64,000 nt of DNA from Lactarius indigo (Eukaryota; Basidiomycota; Agaricomycetes; Russulales; Russulaceae): NCBI GenBank assembly GCA_025766275.1, contig JAFKAC010000062.1, positions 62,001 to 126,000 of the forward strand, read 5' to 3'. Numbering within the stretch: the first letter of the stretch is position 1; every line of letters begins with the position of its first letter. The notes beneath the pieces were generated by a model. It was not told where the DNA came from. It worked only from the letters and a program-made list of their open reading frames with translations, and did no database searches. A program made the position numbers and the translations under genes. This document shows positions 47,400-59,200 of the stretch, piece after piece.

Positions 47400-48688
47400 T
47401 TGTGAGGGTTGGCTTATTCGAGTTCGGATGGAAGTTGTAAGTGGATACGACGTATGCGACGGTCTGGCAGTACTGTACTGTAGCTGGGTGGCAGTACAGC
47501 ACTGATGCAGTGCAGCGCAGCCGGCAGCGCCCGGGCCGTTGCAGTCTCACGCCTGTACAGCCCTTGCGGCGGTGGACCGAGTCACCTACTGTGACGGAGT
47601 CACCAACGACGTGTTCGCGAGGAGATTTTATACACTGCGTCCAGACGTACTACTGGAACATTCAATACGATAGTAACCACCTTTACAGGTTATCACGTGT
47701 ACTACATGTTGCGCTGCGTTTCATCGCCCTCCTAGCCGTGCCTTATCGTTGTCTGGCTCAAGGTATGTCCCAAATCGTCCTCATCCAAACGGGAGCTAAT
47801 GATATCTGACGTAGTTGCTGTCGTGCTGTGGTGTTTCTTCCACTTATCGGCGTCCCCAGATGGCTTGGACCCCGAAAGGACGTGGTGCGCACCATACGCT
47901 GTATAGCGAATGACCTTGGTATCTAATTTCTGGGACGCGGCACCGTTCGTCAGTATCTTCGTCCTTACATCTATCGCATTCAGGCAACACGACGTTTGCA
48001 ATGATTCTCGACGTGAGGTTGGCTTACCGTGCTGTTTATCCTGTCTCTTCCTGCCTGAGGTCAAGCAGAGGATGGCGTTTCCACCGTCCCAGCTGGGTAC
48101 GTGGGAGTACCTATGTCTCAGAGGTTGGTCTGACTCTTATTTAGTATCACAATTCAGGCATATGTGACGATTCACCTGTGCGCAGCCGCGGGATGTCCAA
48201 CGTCTTGCTGATACATGAGCGCAGTTGGCTTCGCCTACGAGTCGATAAGCAGCCCTTTCAAGCGCTGCGCCTGATTGAGATCGTCACATCCAGATATCGG
48301 CTTCCCGCCTCTTCTCGTGCGTAGTATTTCTTGGCGGTTTTCAAGCACCGATGCAGCAGTGTGGGCCGCACAGTTGCACCTGTTTCGACTAGAGGGTCTG
48401 GTGGACATGGGAATGATGAAATGGAATTATATTCATGTTGTAAATACCGTCGTCGATGCTTTTTTGGTAAATCCTTCAATGAGAACGAGACAGGGCAAGG
48501 CCAATGAACATAGACGATGTCGATTGGTCTATATCATCGTAAATCAGAGCTACTTTAGCATGACGATACGAGCGCTGATGGTATAGGCGTTCCCTATAGA
48601 CTTAGTTGAGACCTCCCATCTCGTTACGCTCGACGTTATTGGCACTGGAATGATGCAAAGCCGGACACAAAGCCACAAACCTAACCAG
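47400..48688. other. Duplicated spacer upstream of NLR-3
   Basis: Similar to 39419-40709 throughout. It should include the NLR-3 promoter. No gene is supported. Confidence 0.5.
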
Positions 48689-48770
48689 TCACCGTGATTC
48701 AAACTTCGACCCAACCACGACAAACTCGCGCGGGGTCTTATGTTCCACTCTCTGCTGTCCCGCCGTCCCA
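48689..48770 (-). pseudogene. uL30m copy C, 5'-truncated fragment
   Basis: Only the last 25 or so codons remain (TPREFVVVGS, then the stop at 48689-48691), in the same frame as copy B. Similarity to copies A and B stops abruptly at about 48770, where the next block begins. This marks the broken end of the third duplication unit. Confidence 0.7.
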
Positions 48771-50159
48771 TCAGGAAAAACCCCAACTGTAAATTGGGCT
48801 AATTTCGGTCCATCGAACCGAAAAAACAAATTTTAGCTCACTTTCATGTAATTTGTCGTATTGGTTATATTGGATATTTAAATTGGGGTCAACTGTTTGA
48901 ATTGGCGCACACTTGTGCCCAATTTATGTGAATTCAGTGACCCAGTGTACGCTCTGGAAGTGAGCCAATGGGTACAGTTACATAGTTTCTGCACAAAGAG
49001 TGAAACATAAATAATATATCTCTAACAAGCCACGCGTCTTCGTCACTTCGTCACTGTCGCCGCCTTGCCATCGTCGCTGTGGTTGTCACGGCTTTCCCCA
49101 TTGTCATTGGGTTGACGGCACTTATAGCAGTGTCGAGGTGGGGCGGCAACTGTCGGCGGTGTTGGGCAAGGGAGAGTAAGCGTGGACGCCATGGTCAGGG
49201 GTGGCGCAGTGTCGGGTGGTGTCAAGGTGGGGCGGTAACTGTTGATGGTGTCGGGGTCGCACAGGCAGATGGTGTGAGTGGTCATGGCGGTACAGGGAAA
49301 AGGATATCACGCGACTGGGAAAAGGGGTAAAACACGGAAAATCTGCCAGTGATTTGGTTATTGAAAAGGACTCGGACATAAACCTGTGGTTACTTCATGT
49401 ATGGTACCTGAAGTCAATGTCCAAGTCAAAAATAATGTGGATGGAATGGTCAATGCGGGAAGATTAAATGAAGTTGAGTATGGGTAAAGGAAAGAGCGGC
49501 AAGGGGATAAGAGGGAGTAAAGAATCGCGGTTGGAAAAGAACGACGAGACACGATCAGAGAGGAATGGCGGATGGCATCAACTTAGATGAGGCAAACTAA
49601 GTCAAAAGGGTCAGAATTTGTTGGTACAGATCAAAGGAGATAGACGCACCTTATCCCAAAACAAAGAGACAACTATTTGAAGAAGCATCGCCAGAAACGG
49701 CGGCACAATGTTGGTCGCCCGGAAATGACGGTGTGGTCGTAGTTGCCAGATCGGGGGGAAATCCGTTGTTGTATGAAATACTGAGCAGTATAGAATGGTG
49801 ATAACATGCCCTGGGTACGCCGGCGGTACTTTTGGCGTTGTGCTTCATGAACCTGGGCATACGCATAGGATGGAATGGGCGACCGAGGGCATCCATCACA
49901 GTCGATGTAGGTTTTCCTGGACACATCCATACTTGACAAGATATGGAGTCCTCAAAGGTAAGGAGCAACGGTAAATTCGAGACACGACAGGGAAAAAAAG
50001 TGGAATGGTGGGGGTGGGAATGGGCCAATGGTACGTTGTGTTGCACAGTTGTGATGGGATTCACAGTCCGCCAAACTCAGAAGTACCACACTTGACTCCC
50101 CTCCCTATTCCCTGTATAAAATCGGCTCTTGCTGAAGGGCCTGATTTATCTGTCAACGT

Positions 50160-50800
50160 GGACAGTCCGGCCTTTCTGACAGGCTGGCAGTCCCCAGCTG
50201 ATCCTTCCTTGGGCGGCAAAGGGTGTGCTACACCGTCAATACGATCTGTTCCGCGTCCCAACTAATCTGCTATCACCGTCCCTGCTTCTAGTTCCGTCCT
50301 TTCTAACAGGATGGCAGTCCCTTGCTGATCCTTCCTTGGGCGGCAAAAGGTGTGCTACACCGTCAATATGACTCGTTCTGCGTCCCAACTTAACCTGCTA
50401 TCACCGTCCCTGCGTCTAGTTCTGTCCTTTCTAACAGGATGGTAGTCCCCCGCTGATCCTTCCTTGGGTGGCAAAAGGTGTGCTACACCGTCAATACAAC
50501 CCATTCCGCGTCCCAACTAACCTGCTATCACCGTCCCTGCGTCTAGTTCCGTCCTTTCTAACAGGATAGCAGTCCCCCGCTGCTACACCGTCAATACGAC
50601 TCGTTTTGCGTCCCAACTAACCTGCTATCACCGTCCCTGCTTCTAGTTCCGTCCTTTCTAACAGGATGGCAGTCCCTTGCTGATCCTTCCTTGGGTGGCA
50701 AAAGGTGTGCTACACCGTCAATATGACTCGTTCTGCGTCCCAATCAAATCCTTACTGTCCTTGTTCCTGCTTCTAGTTCCGTCCTTTCTAACACCTATAC
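50160..50800. repeat. Tandem repeat array, unit about 126 bp
   Basis: Five to six head-to-tail copies of a unit of about 126 bp containing CTGCTATCACCGTCCCTG, CGTCCTTTCTAACAGGATGG and GTGTGCTACACCGTCAATA. CTGCTATC recurs at about 50267, 50395, 50522 and 50622. The third interval is about 127 bp and the fourth about 100 bp because of an internal deletion. The first and last copies are diverged or partial. No coding potential. Confidence 0.85.
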
Positions 50801-51116
50801 CCACATTCCCTCAATCTATGGTATTCTCCGCGGCCGTGTGGCAATTCTGCCAGATTTTCAGACGCGTCATCTTTTCAGGTAAGCCGCGCTTACATGAGTC
50901 TCCAAAAGAAGTCAGTATTGATGGGATCATCGATCCAGTGCATCTCATTGGCTTGGAAAACTACCTCAACGACGATGCATCACGAACCGTACGCATAACG
51001 GACGATAACTCCATCACGGTTTCTCTTCCTCCACTCCCATCACCATTGTTGTGTCCCCGTCGAGCCAGGAGATTGGCCATTGTGAACGTGCCCTCAGTCG
51101 CTTTGACCCTGACCTT

Positions 51117-51152
51117 GACGCCACCGCCACCGCCACCGCCACCGCCACTGCC
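51117..51152 (+). repeat. CCACCG microsatellite
   Basis: Trinucleotide-type GCCACC repeat of about five units. In frame it would encode Ala-Thr or Pro runs. A simple slippage repeat. Confidence 0.7.
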
Positions 51153-51243
51153 AACGCGAGATGGAATATCCCAACCATGACGGGGACTACTGGCTCTACA
51201 ACAACGGTTGCGACGAGGTGAGAACGACGATGGCCACGATATA

Positions 51244-54200
51244 TTAGCAGATGATGCGATAGAGATGACCATCCGTAAAACTATTTACAAAAAATACGTT
51301 GGCCGAGTCGAGCACTGTATTGCTCGTCCACTCCTGTGGTGCAATCGCTCCAAATTTAGGTATGAGGTGTACACTCCTCCGAATATTTGCAAGTGGGATG
51401 ATACTGCACACCCTTCCGCCGCCTCTGTCCTTCATAGGCGAGATCTTGAATAAGTGACTATTTGGTTCCGGCACTTCGGTAAATGCTGTGTACCATTCAA
51501 CATACACTAAGTGTTTCGAAACTTCTTTTCTGATTGGGAAAAGAGTTGAGAGTGACCTTTCAGGGAGGCTAAATACAACACGAACACGGCCAATGCGATA
51601 ACCTGTCACAATAAGTATTTTGCTGGTTTCTGAGTCACGAAAAGACCCACCAATTGTCCCTGTATCTCCCCCATGTCCTTCATTAATAAGTGCCGTATCG
51701 AAACGACATGGTATACGACGACCGCGAACATCAATCCTTTGGGGGTAGGCATGAATAGAGTCTACTGTCTGAGTTAGACCAGTGTAGGGCTCTGTACGGA
51801 GATATTTGATCCTGTGCCAGACTGGGAGGTATCGAAAGGAAAAATGTACATCCCAAAGACTGCGCTCAACTTGCGCTGTTGTCAGATGTGGCGAGTTGGA
51901 AAGTACAGTGTAGCGTCGCAATGCAGTACGAAAATGTTCAGCACCGTACTCGGTCTCAAGGGTGTCCAGGGAGACATTCTTAGCAGACGGGTACTTTGAC
52001 ATGTGCAATTTGCAGTCGAGTTCGAGCCCAGGTGGTAGCCATTTGCGGGGAGCTACCACAATTGGCGAACCTTCAAGCCGCCATTGAACAAGACAGTTGT
52101 GCTGATGGATCTTCTCTTTACGCTCCAGCCAGGTCGTCATTTGTGAGAACTCGTCCTTGTGATTAGTTGCGGCATATGCGTCCTTTGCCAAATCGATATG
52201 TAGCCGCTCTGTGTTTTCGGTGTTGAAATTGTCTGCGGTGCCATAAAGCTTGATGAGATCGACGTAGTGGCTTGCGAAATGGAGCTTAGGGATATTGAAG
52301 TGTTCACGAATACCAAGATCAACAAATATGGACTTGTTTTCATGAAATCGCGACAACGTGTCTTCCAGGAGCTCTAGTGTTTCACCTGTGTGTATCGGGT
52401 ACTGCGCGATAAATGCAAAGTCCATAAGTGCCCGGACCGCCCGGAGAAGACGTGAATTTGAAAATCCTTGAGCGAGGGGTACATCCATGACAAGCGCGAG
52501 GAGGATTCGGCACATTTGGTTGTGTTCCTTGCCGGTAACATGGGAGAGCGTGGAGATACCTTTAGTGAAGGAGCAAAGGTTATGATTTGGTGGCAAACAG
52601 GAGAGCATGGGGATACCTTTAGTGAAGGAGCGAAGGTTATGATTTAGTGGCAAACGGCGACACCTCGCGTCCACCTCCTCAGCCCCAATTGCTTTGGTGA
52701 TCCAACGAATGATATGTTTGACGGTTCCCTGATAAATCTGATGCAAGAGATCCGGGGTTATGGAACGGAAGATATGGGCGTACGGGAGGTCTTTCCAAAA
52801 TGGATCAACAATGGGCTTGATCCCGGCCGAAGAACATGCGCGAAGAAAGTCGGCTGGGTCCTGTTCAAAACTGTCTATTATATTGAGGACCGAACCCAGA
52901 TCCCGAAGATGAGTGGTATCCTGTGAATCGTAATCCCCGAGTTTGTCGTGGTCGACATCACAAGTGGGACATCGACCTGTAATAGAACCTGTTGAAAGGA
53001 TTTGCTCAGGGTAATCGCCAATAAATGCGGCGAAAAGAGGGTGATTTCGATGGAGACGCCCATTGCCGTGCGCCATGTAAACCCCAGTCTTTCCAGCAGC
53101 CTCCAGTGGCGCCAAGATCTTACGCATGCACGAGTGGTATAGATTCGCAACAAGTCGTCGACGCTGGGCCTTGTTATGCACATGATCTAAACGCATGGTC
53201 GGCAGGTAGGCAAGGAGAATATACACGTGCATCGAGGGCTTTCGGCGGATCTCTTTTGGGATATTACCGATGGTCATATAAAGTGGATATGCACTTTTGT
53301 TCCGAAACGTGGTAAGCAATGTCTTGTCTGACGAAAGTAAAACCGGTACGATCGTAGCACCTGGACGCTCGGTTTCAAGTGCTTCCTACAATCCATTTAG
53401 TTCAATTCTAGGCACGAGAAAATATCAGACGCACCTGTGTAGACCACCACCATTTTCCCGTATGCATATCGTGATACATTCGTGTATCTTTGTTATCGTC
53501 CGTGTAGTGTTTCTCTGGGGAAAAGCGAAGATACGGCGTGAAGTTGGGATCCCCAAAAAGGGATCTGATGCATTCGATAACGTCCCAGTAATAAACTTCG
53601 CACACTTCGGAACCGACCATGACCACGTGGCGTTGAAAGCAAGGACGACCCGGAAGTTGACTATCGATGATCCCATCTAGCTCCTTTGTATTCTTGAAAG
53701 ACAATCCGAGCCTTTCCGTTACCTTAGGAGGCATGGTGAGTACGTTCTGTATTTCATTTGACTGAGCTCCACTCACCCCTTCAATACTCATTAGCTCGTT
53801 AAAAGCCGTTGATCCCGGTCCCCTTAACTTCGCCCACTGGGCAATCTCCCACTCCGTCTTACCCAAAAATGGTGCAAAAGGGTTGTTGGTCCCAAGAGCT
53901 GGTGCTGCTTCCATATCGGTGTTACCACTGACCGTGTGCGAACATCCAGATATCCCAGGGAATTTGACAACAAACAGGTCATTCTTCAGAGGTTGCTCAT
54001 ATCCACCTCGCAGTCGAAAAGCACACGCCGATTCTTGTGGTAAGTCCTCAGGCTCCTTCTCATTCGGATTGGTCCTTGTCTCTACAGGTACCAGCGGTCG
54101 AGGTGGTTCAGGACGATATTCGTCTTCAGCGAGTGAAGCGCCCACCTCGTCTTCGTCTTCGTCTATGTCTTCGTTTTCATCTTTGTCTGGGTCCGAGTCC

Positions 54201-54604
54201 GAGTCTGAATCCGAGTCCCCATCTTCGTCCTCTTGTGGTAAGTCCTCAGGTTTGTTCTGATTCGGATTGCCCCTTGCCTCTACAGGTGCTAGTGGTCGAG
54301 GTGGTTCGGGGCAATATTCGTCTTCGGCGAGTGACATGCCCACGTCCACGTCCACGTCCTCATCCTCGTCTTGGTCTTGGTTTTCGCCTTCAAGTTTTTC
54401 TTTGTCTTTTCCATCGTCTTCATCCTCCAAGTCGTCGCCGTCGCTGTTGTTGGCAGCCGTGTCATAGTCGTTATTTGGCAGCAGGGCCCCATCATCCAGC
54501 TTGACGCGATACAACTCACATTGTGGGTTGCGACTTTGTTGGATGTGTGGATAGAGCCCGCTGCGCTTAACGATGGCACTGCAGCCCTCACACTGAGTCG
54601 ACAT
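51244..54604 (-). CDS. Plavaka-type DNA transposase
   Basis: Transposase of the basidiomycete Plavaka group (related to CACTA/KDZ-type elements). Exons 54604-53435 and 53385-51244, joined in phase 0, give 1103 aa. The N-terminus is a zinc finger-like MSTQCEGCSAIVK with H and C following (residues 5-29). A long acidic low-complexity region with an internal duplication follows. The conserved core reads LLSSDKTLLTTFRNKSAYP, LYMTIGNIPKEIRRKPS, DPFWKDLPYAH, ITPDLLHQIYQGTVKHIIRW, VTGKEHNQM and ALMDFAFIAQYPIH. A DUF6830-like C-terminus follows, and the frame runs to a stop at 51244. The start MSTQ is preferred to the longer frame because the zinc finger begins there. A 57-bp direct duplication (52544-52657) repeats 19 residues in the core. 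The protein could be active, but that duplication may disturb it. Confidence 0.85.
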
Positions 54605-54852
54605 TTTGGGGGCGATTGGTAGGTTGTTTTTTGGGCAAATTGCGTTTAAACAATGCCACATTTGAAACATTTACAGTTCGGTGCTAAGTCATGGCCAACT
54701 CAATGCTGTCTGGCACTATATATTCTCTAGTTTGTGTGGCGGTTCGTTCCTTTTTTTTTTGTCTTTCACTCACCCCATCTTTCCTTCCTCCTGCACGTTT
54801 ACTTGCAAACCCCCTTGTGCTGTACCCTTCCGTCTTGCACCTTTTCTTCACG
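54605..54852. promoter_or_regulatory. Shared divergent promoter of Plavaka transposase and DUF6532-like gene
   Basis: 248 bp between the two start codons. A TATATAT motif at 54717-54723 is placed about 130 bp before the plus-strand ATG at 54853. A T-run follows at 54751-54760. The close head-to-head arrangement suggests co-regulation of the two genes. Confidence 0.55.
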
Positions 54853-54874
54853 ATGGCTCCAGACGCCCAGAGAC

Positions 54875-55499
54875 TGTTGATAAGTGACCCTTGCGCACTT
54901 AGCGGCTCGTACGGACCGGACTTGCAGCATGGACTGCTTTAGATTAGATACACAGGACTTGTACATTAGATACTGATTGATCTGTACAATCTAGACTTAC
55001 CATTGCGTCATCTATGACATCACTGTAGATCTATGACATCATGCATCCGGACTCTGCATTGTATAACGCCTTTGTACTTTCCTTTGTTCCGTACTTAGCT
55101 TTATCTTTATTATGATGTCACTATGATATCATTTGCTTCTGGACTCTCCTTATTCTTTCTTCCCTTGTTCTCAGAACGTCCACTCCTTTGTCCGTTTGTA
55201 GAACAATACTTCCTTGTACTGCGTGACTTAGTGTTACATCCCTTGTACAGTGTCACTACCAGAAAGTGTATAAGTAGAGTACCATGTACGCTCCTGGTCC
55301 ACATCAGTTCTCACTGCTTGTGTGCCAGGTAAGCTCCCTTCTCTCCAATGTAACAACATCAGTTCTCACTGCTTGTGTGCCAGACACCCTCTCTACTTCC
55401 ACTTGCAAGATCTCCCTCTGCTGCTTTCCAGCTGCTTAGTTTATCTCACCACAGTCTTCAGTCCACTGTGAGTATGCTATTCAACTGTGCTGTTCATCA
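54875..55499 (+). repeat. Copia C 5' LTR
   Basis: Bounded by TGTTGATAAG and GTTCATCA. A TATAAGTA motif at 55269-55276 is a likely core promoter of the element. An internal direct repeat of CATCAGTTCTCACTGCTTG is present near 55301 and 55347. Confidence 0.93.
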
Positions 55500-55512
55500 G
55501 GTTATGGGCCCT
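55500..55512 (+). promoter_or_regulatory. Copia C primer-binding site (half initiator tRNA type)
   Basis: GGTTATGGGCCCT directly follows the LTR. It has the same core as in copia B and is complementary to the initiator-Met tRNA anticodon arm. Confidence 0.7.
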
Positions 55513-56280
55513 GGTGCCCTAGCCACTCCACTTGGCTGGTCACTGTCTTCCTAGGAGGACACACCAGGCTAAGGTCTGTCTGGGGCCTTACCAGCCTTGC
55601 CCAAGGCAGAGAGCAGTGGGGCGCCACTTGTCTCTGCTGAGGAACCTCCTGTGTATGTACTGCCCAGTAGTCCTACTTTCACCCCTACTGTTTTCCTAGC
55701 CCCTGCGCTATGCGCAAGGAGACTGGGTCTGGTAGCCCCTTAACTTCAAAATATCCAGGCGTGCATGGCCCACTGGGCTGTGTATTGTGGAGCTTAGCGC
55801 CAGCTGTCTCTGGTGCTCCACACTGGGCGCAGGATCTCCTCACCATGGGAGTGTAAAACCTGGTTCAGGCTCTGGGGGGTGTTCACCTTATGGTGTTCTG
55901 CAACCAGATACCTGCCTTGTAGCGGCAATGGGAAAGGATTCAGTAAAGCCACTTGTGGCGATGAGGCAACCAACAGGCCGAGAAGGCTGAGGTAGACAGC
56001 CTTGGGCTCTGAAAGCTTTCCCTTCACCTTCCCCCTGACGCAAACCATTTGAGCTGTGTCCTAGACACATCCTGGCTGGCAGCTAGCTCATGGTATGGCA
56101 AAGGGACTCTCCCAACCTGGGCCTAGCCCTTGTATCACTGGCATACCATCAGGAGGCAGGACGCGTTAGCGTTCTGGCCTTACAGAATCACAGACAGGAG
56201 TGGTACCCTCTCTATCTTTACATCTTGCAACTATGAAGCACTGTCGCTGACTGCTCCTCGGCGACAGATAAATCATCCCA
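55513..56280 (+). other. Long leader of copia C
   Basis: About 770 bases between the primer-binding site and the gag-pol ATG, with many upstream ATGs and no conserved frame. It may hold packaging signals or be removed by splicing. Unproven. Confidence 0.5.
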
Positions 56281-59200
56281 ATGTCTGGTTCATCCTCTAC
56301 CCCTGCTGCCGGTGCTGGTGCTCCTCCCAGCCCCACTGGTGGCTCTGCAGGAGGCTCACTCCCTCCTCCTTCTGGGTCCACACCCTCCACACGTCTCTCT
56401 CAGGCCCACAGTGCCAACTTTGGCATGCCATCTGGCATCCACCTCACCCAGTTTGACGGCACTGGCTGGAACGAATGGTCTGGGACCATTGAGGCTATCC
56501 TCACGCTGCATGAGGCTGAAGATGTGTTCACTCTGGACACACCCCCATCAGGTATCACTACCGATGAGTGGGATTCAGTCCAGCGTCGCTCCAAGGCGTA
56601 CCTCCGCCTTTACCTAAAGCCAGATGTCTACTCCCTTGTGGCGGACAATATTGTCTATGCCACCTTCAAGGCGAAGTGGGACAAGCTGAGAGACGTATAC
56701 GCTGGTGCTTCGGGCAGCACCACCATCTTTAACTTGTGGATCCAATTAACACAAGCACGCCTCGACGACTCCGCACCCATGGCCGCTCAGCTGGCCAAGC
56801 TCAATGAGCTTAGGGTTGCCCTTTCCAACGCGCAGATGGGTGTCTCTGACGTCCAATACTGCCTCATTCTCCTTCACGCGCTGCCGCCCTCTTATGAGGT
56901 GTTGGCCTCAACCATCCTTGCCAGTGGGGCCCCTTCCACACTCAAGCACGCTGAAATCATAGCGCGCATAGTGTCGGAAGAAGCTCGCCGTGCCGGGCCC
57001 TCTGGCTCTTCCCTCAACAAGGTGGCCCCCGTCAAGTCAACGGGCAAAAAGGGCAAGAAGGACCACTCTGGTCTGACCTGCCACTATTGCTATAAAAAGG
57101 GCCACATCAAGCCTGACTGCAGGAAGAAGAAAAAGGATGAGGCTGACGCAAAGGAGAAGGAGAAGGCAGGCAACAAGGCCGCAAACAGTCATGTCTTAGT
57201 ACCTACCACCGCCTCCATTAAGGAGGTCGTAGAGCCCGCCATAGATTGGGCCTCTGAATCAATCTCTGTTGCCTTGTATGCTGCCTCGCGTGTGCGTTGG
57301 ATGATGGACAGTGGTGCTACACACCACATTACACCACATCGGTCTGACTTCAAGAACTACACCCCAACTAAAGGCACTGTACGCCTGGGTGATAAGTCCA
57401 CTATAGACCAAGTGGGTGTTGGGTCTGTCGTCTTTACAACGAGCCAGGGTATCTCTATCACCCTCAGTAATGTGCTACACCTACCACAGGTGAAGACGCG
57501 CTTCTTGTCGACGCACGCCCTAGCACAAAAAGGTGCTGAGATTGCCTTTGATAGTGGCTCATTTAAAATATCTATCAACCAAAAGTGTGTGGCCAAAGGC
57601 TACCTTGAGGACAACCTTTACTGGTTGGACGCAGCCAGCGTCGGCCTCAACGCCCACACAAAATCAAGTGCTGCCACACTTGATATCTGGCATCAACGCA
57701 TGGGACACATCTCCTCTACGGCACTGAAGGCACATGGTCCCTCTGCCACTACTGGCATGGACATAGATAGCTCCACCACGGTCCACACAGTCTGCCGTGG
57801 GTGCGAGATGGGTAAATCCACTCGCCAACCCTTTTCTGCGTCCTCCAACAAAAGGACAACTCGTCAATTTGAGATTGTGCACAGTGACCTCGCCGGTCCT
57901 ATGCAAACTCAGTCCCTGCAAGGCTCGACATACACAGCCACCTTCATAGACGACCACACTAAGTTCACTGTGGTCCACTTCCTTAAGTCGAAGGATCAGT
58001 TTGCTAAGTCGCTGCAAATGTATTTGGCCTGGGGTGAAACCCAGTCTGGCCATAAACTGCGCGCTCTGCACTCTGACCGCGGTGGCGAATACATGTCGAG
58101 TGTCACGCAGGACATTCTTAAGCAGAAAGGGATAGAGCATCACCTCACGATGCCAGGTTCACCACAGTCCAACGGGAAAGCCGAGCGGTTCAACCGCACC
58201 ATTATGGATAAGGCAATGTCCATGCTTCACACAGCTGGCATGTCTAAAGGCTTCTGGGAGCATGCAGTGTGCGCAGCTGTGCACATCTACAATCGCTCTC
58301 CAGTCCGTGGGCTTAAGTGGCGCACTCCATATGAGCTCTGGCACTCTGGCAAAGTGCCTGATGTCTCACATCTTCGCGTCTTCGGATGCAAGGGGTACAT
58401 GCACGTACCCGCTGATAAGCGTCGCAAATTGGATGCGAAGGCCATTGAGGTCACGCTTATTGGGTTTGAGCCCGAATCTAAGGGCTATAAGCTCTGGGAC
58501 CGCTCAACCCGCTCTGTTCGAGTGTCCAGGGATGTGACATTCGACGAGAGTAGCTTCCCGTCCCTTCAGGGTGTTGAGACACACCCCACACCTTCACCAA
58601 CAGTCGTGCCTAGCACAACAGTGACTGCCGTGCCTCACCCACCGGCGTTACCACCAATGCGAGCCCCCTCCCCTGCACACTCCAGTAGTAGTGAGGAGGA
58701 GGATGTTGAAAAGCTCCTAGACCCCCCACAAGTCCAACCACGACCCACCACTCCACCACCTGCTTTACCAGCCCTGCCCACCACACCTAAACGTGAGCAG
58801 ACCACTCCCACTTCACCCCCGCCGCGTCCTAGTGCAACGCGCATTATGCGCCATGTCCCTCCTCCCTCACCAGAAATGCCTGGGGGATTTGAGGATCGTG
58901 CACAGCGTAGTCAGCTGTTGCGTGAAATGGACAATGCACCAAGGCGCAGTGCTCGTGCCCCTGTCCCTAATCCACGTTACTTCAATGCGGACAATGCGGC
59001 ATGGCGCGGCAGGCGCCTGGGGTATGCGGAGTTATTGGCTGCTGCCTTTGTAGGCCGAGACCCTGCAACTTATGCAGAGGCCATGCGGTCTGCAGCTGCA
59101 GATGAGTGGACTAAGGCGTGTCAGTATGAAATGGACGCCCTAGCTAAAAATGGGACTTGGGAGTTAGTGGATCTCCCGCCTAATCGTAAGGCAGTAAAAT

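Larger units (their letters stand above)
40141..48120. repeat. Segmental duplication, unit 2
   Basis: Second tandem unit with uL30m copy B and NLR-3. The spacing to the next uL30m stop is 7979 bp, about 1 kb longer than unit 1. The difference is accounted for by the MITE at 41242-42244. Edges are approximate. Confidence 0.8.
48779..51243. other. Non-coding left arm of the Plavaka region
   Basis: 2.5 kb downstream of the transposase stop. It holds AT-rich terminal sequence (48779-49020), a region of short unrecognised frames (49040-50060) and the tandem array at 50160-50800. A plus-strand open stretch then runs at about 50820-51180 (starting MVFSAAVWQFCQIF, followed by a spliced-looking Pro/Thr-rich tail). 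I do not recognise the latter and it may be part of a further passenger gene or chance. Confidence 0.45.

Noticed and set aside
49043..49285. Minus-strand frame with CYKC
   Set aside because: Only one Cys pair, low complexity and no relation to neighbouring genes. Not enough for a gene call.
50160..50800. CRISPR-like array
   Set aside because: Units are about 126 bp, head to tail without unique spacers, in a eukaryotic transposon context. It is a plain tandem repeat.
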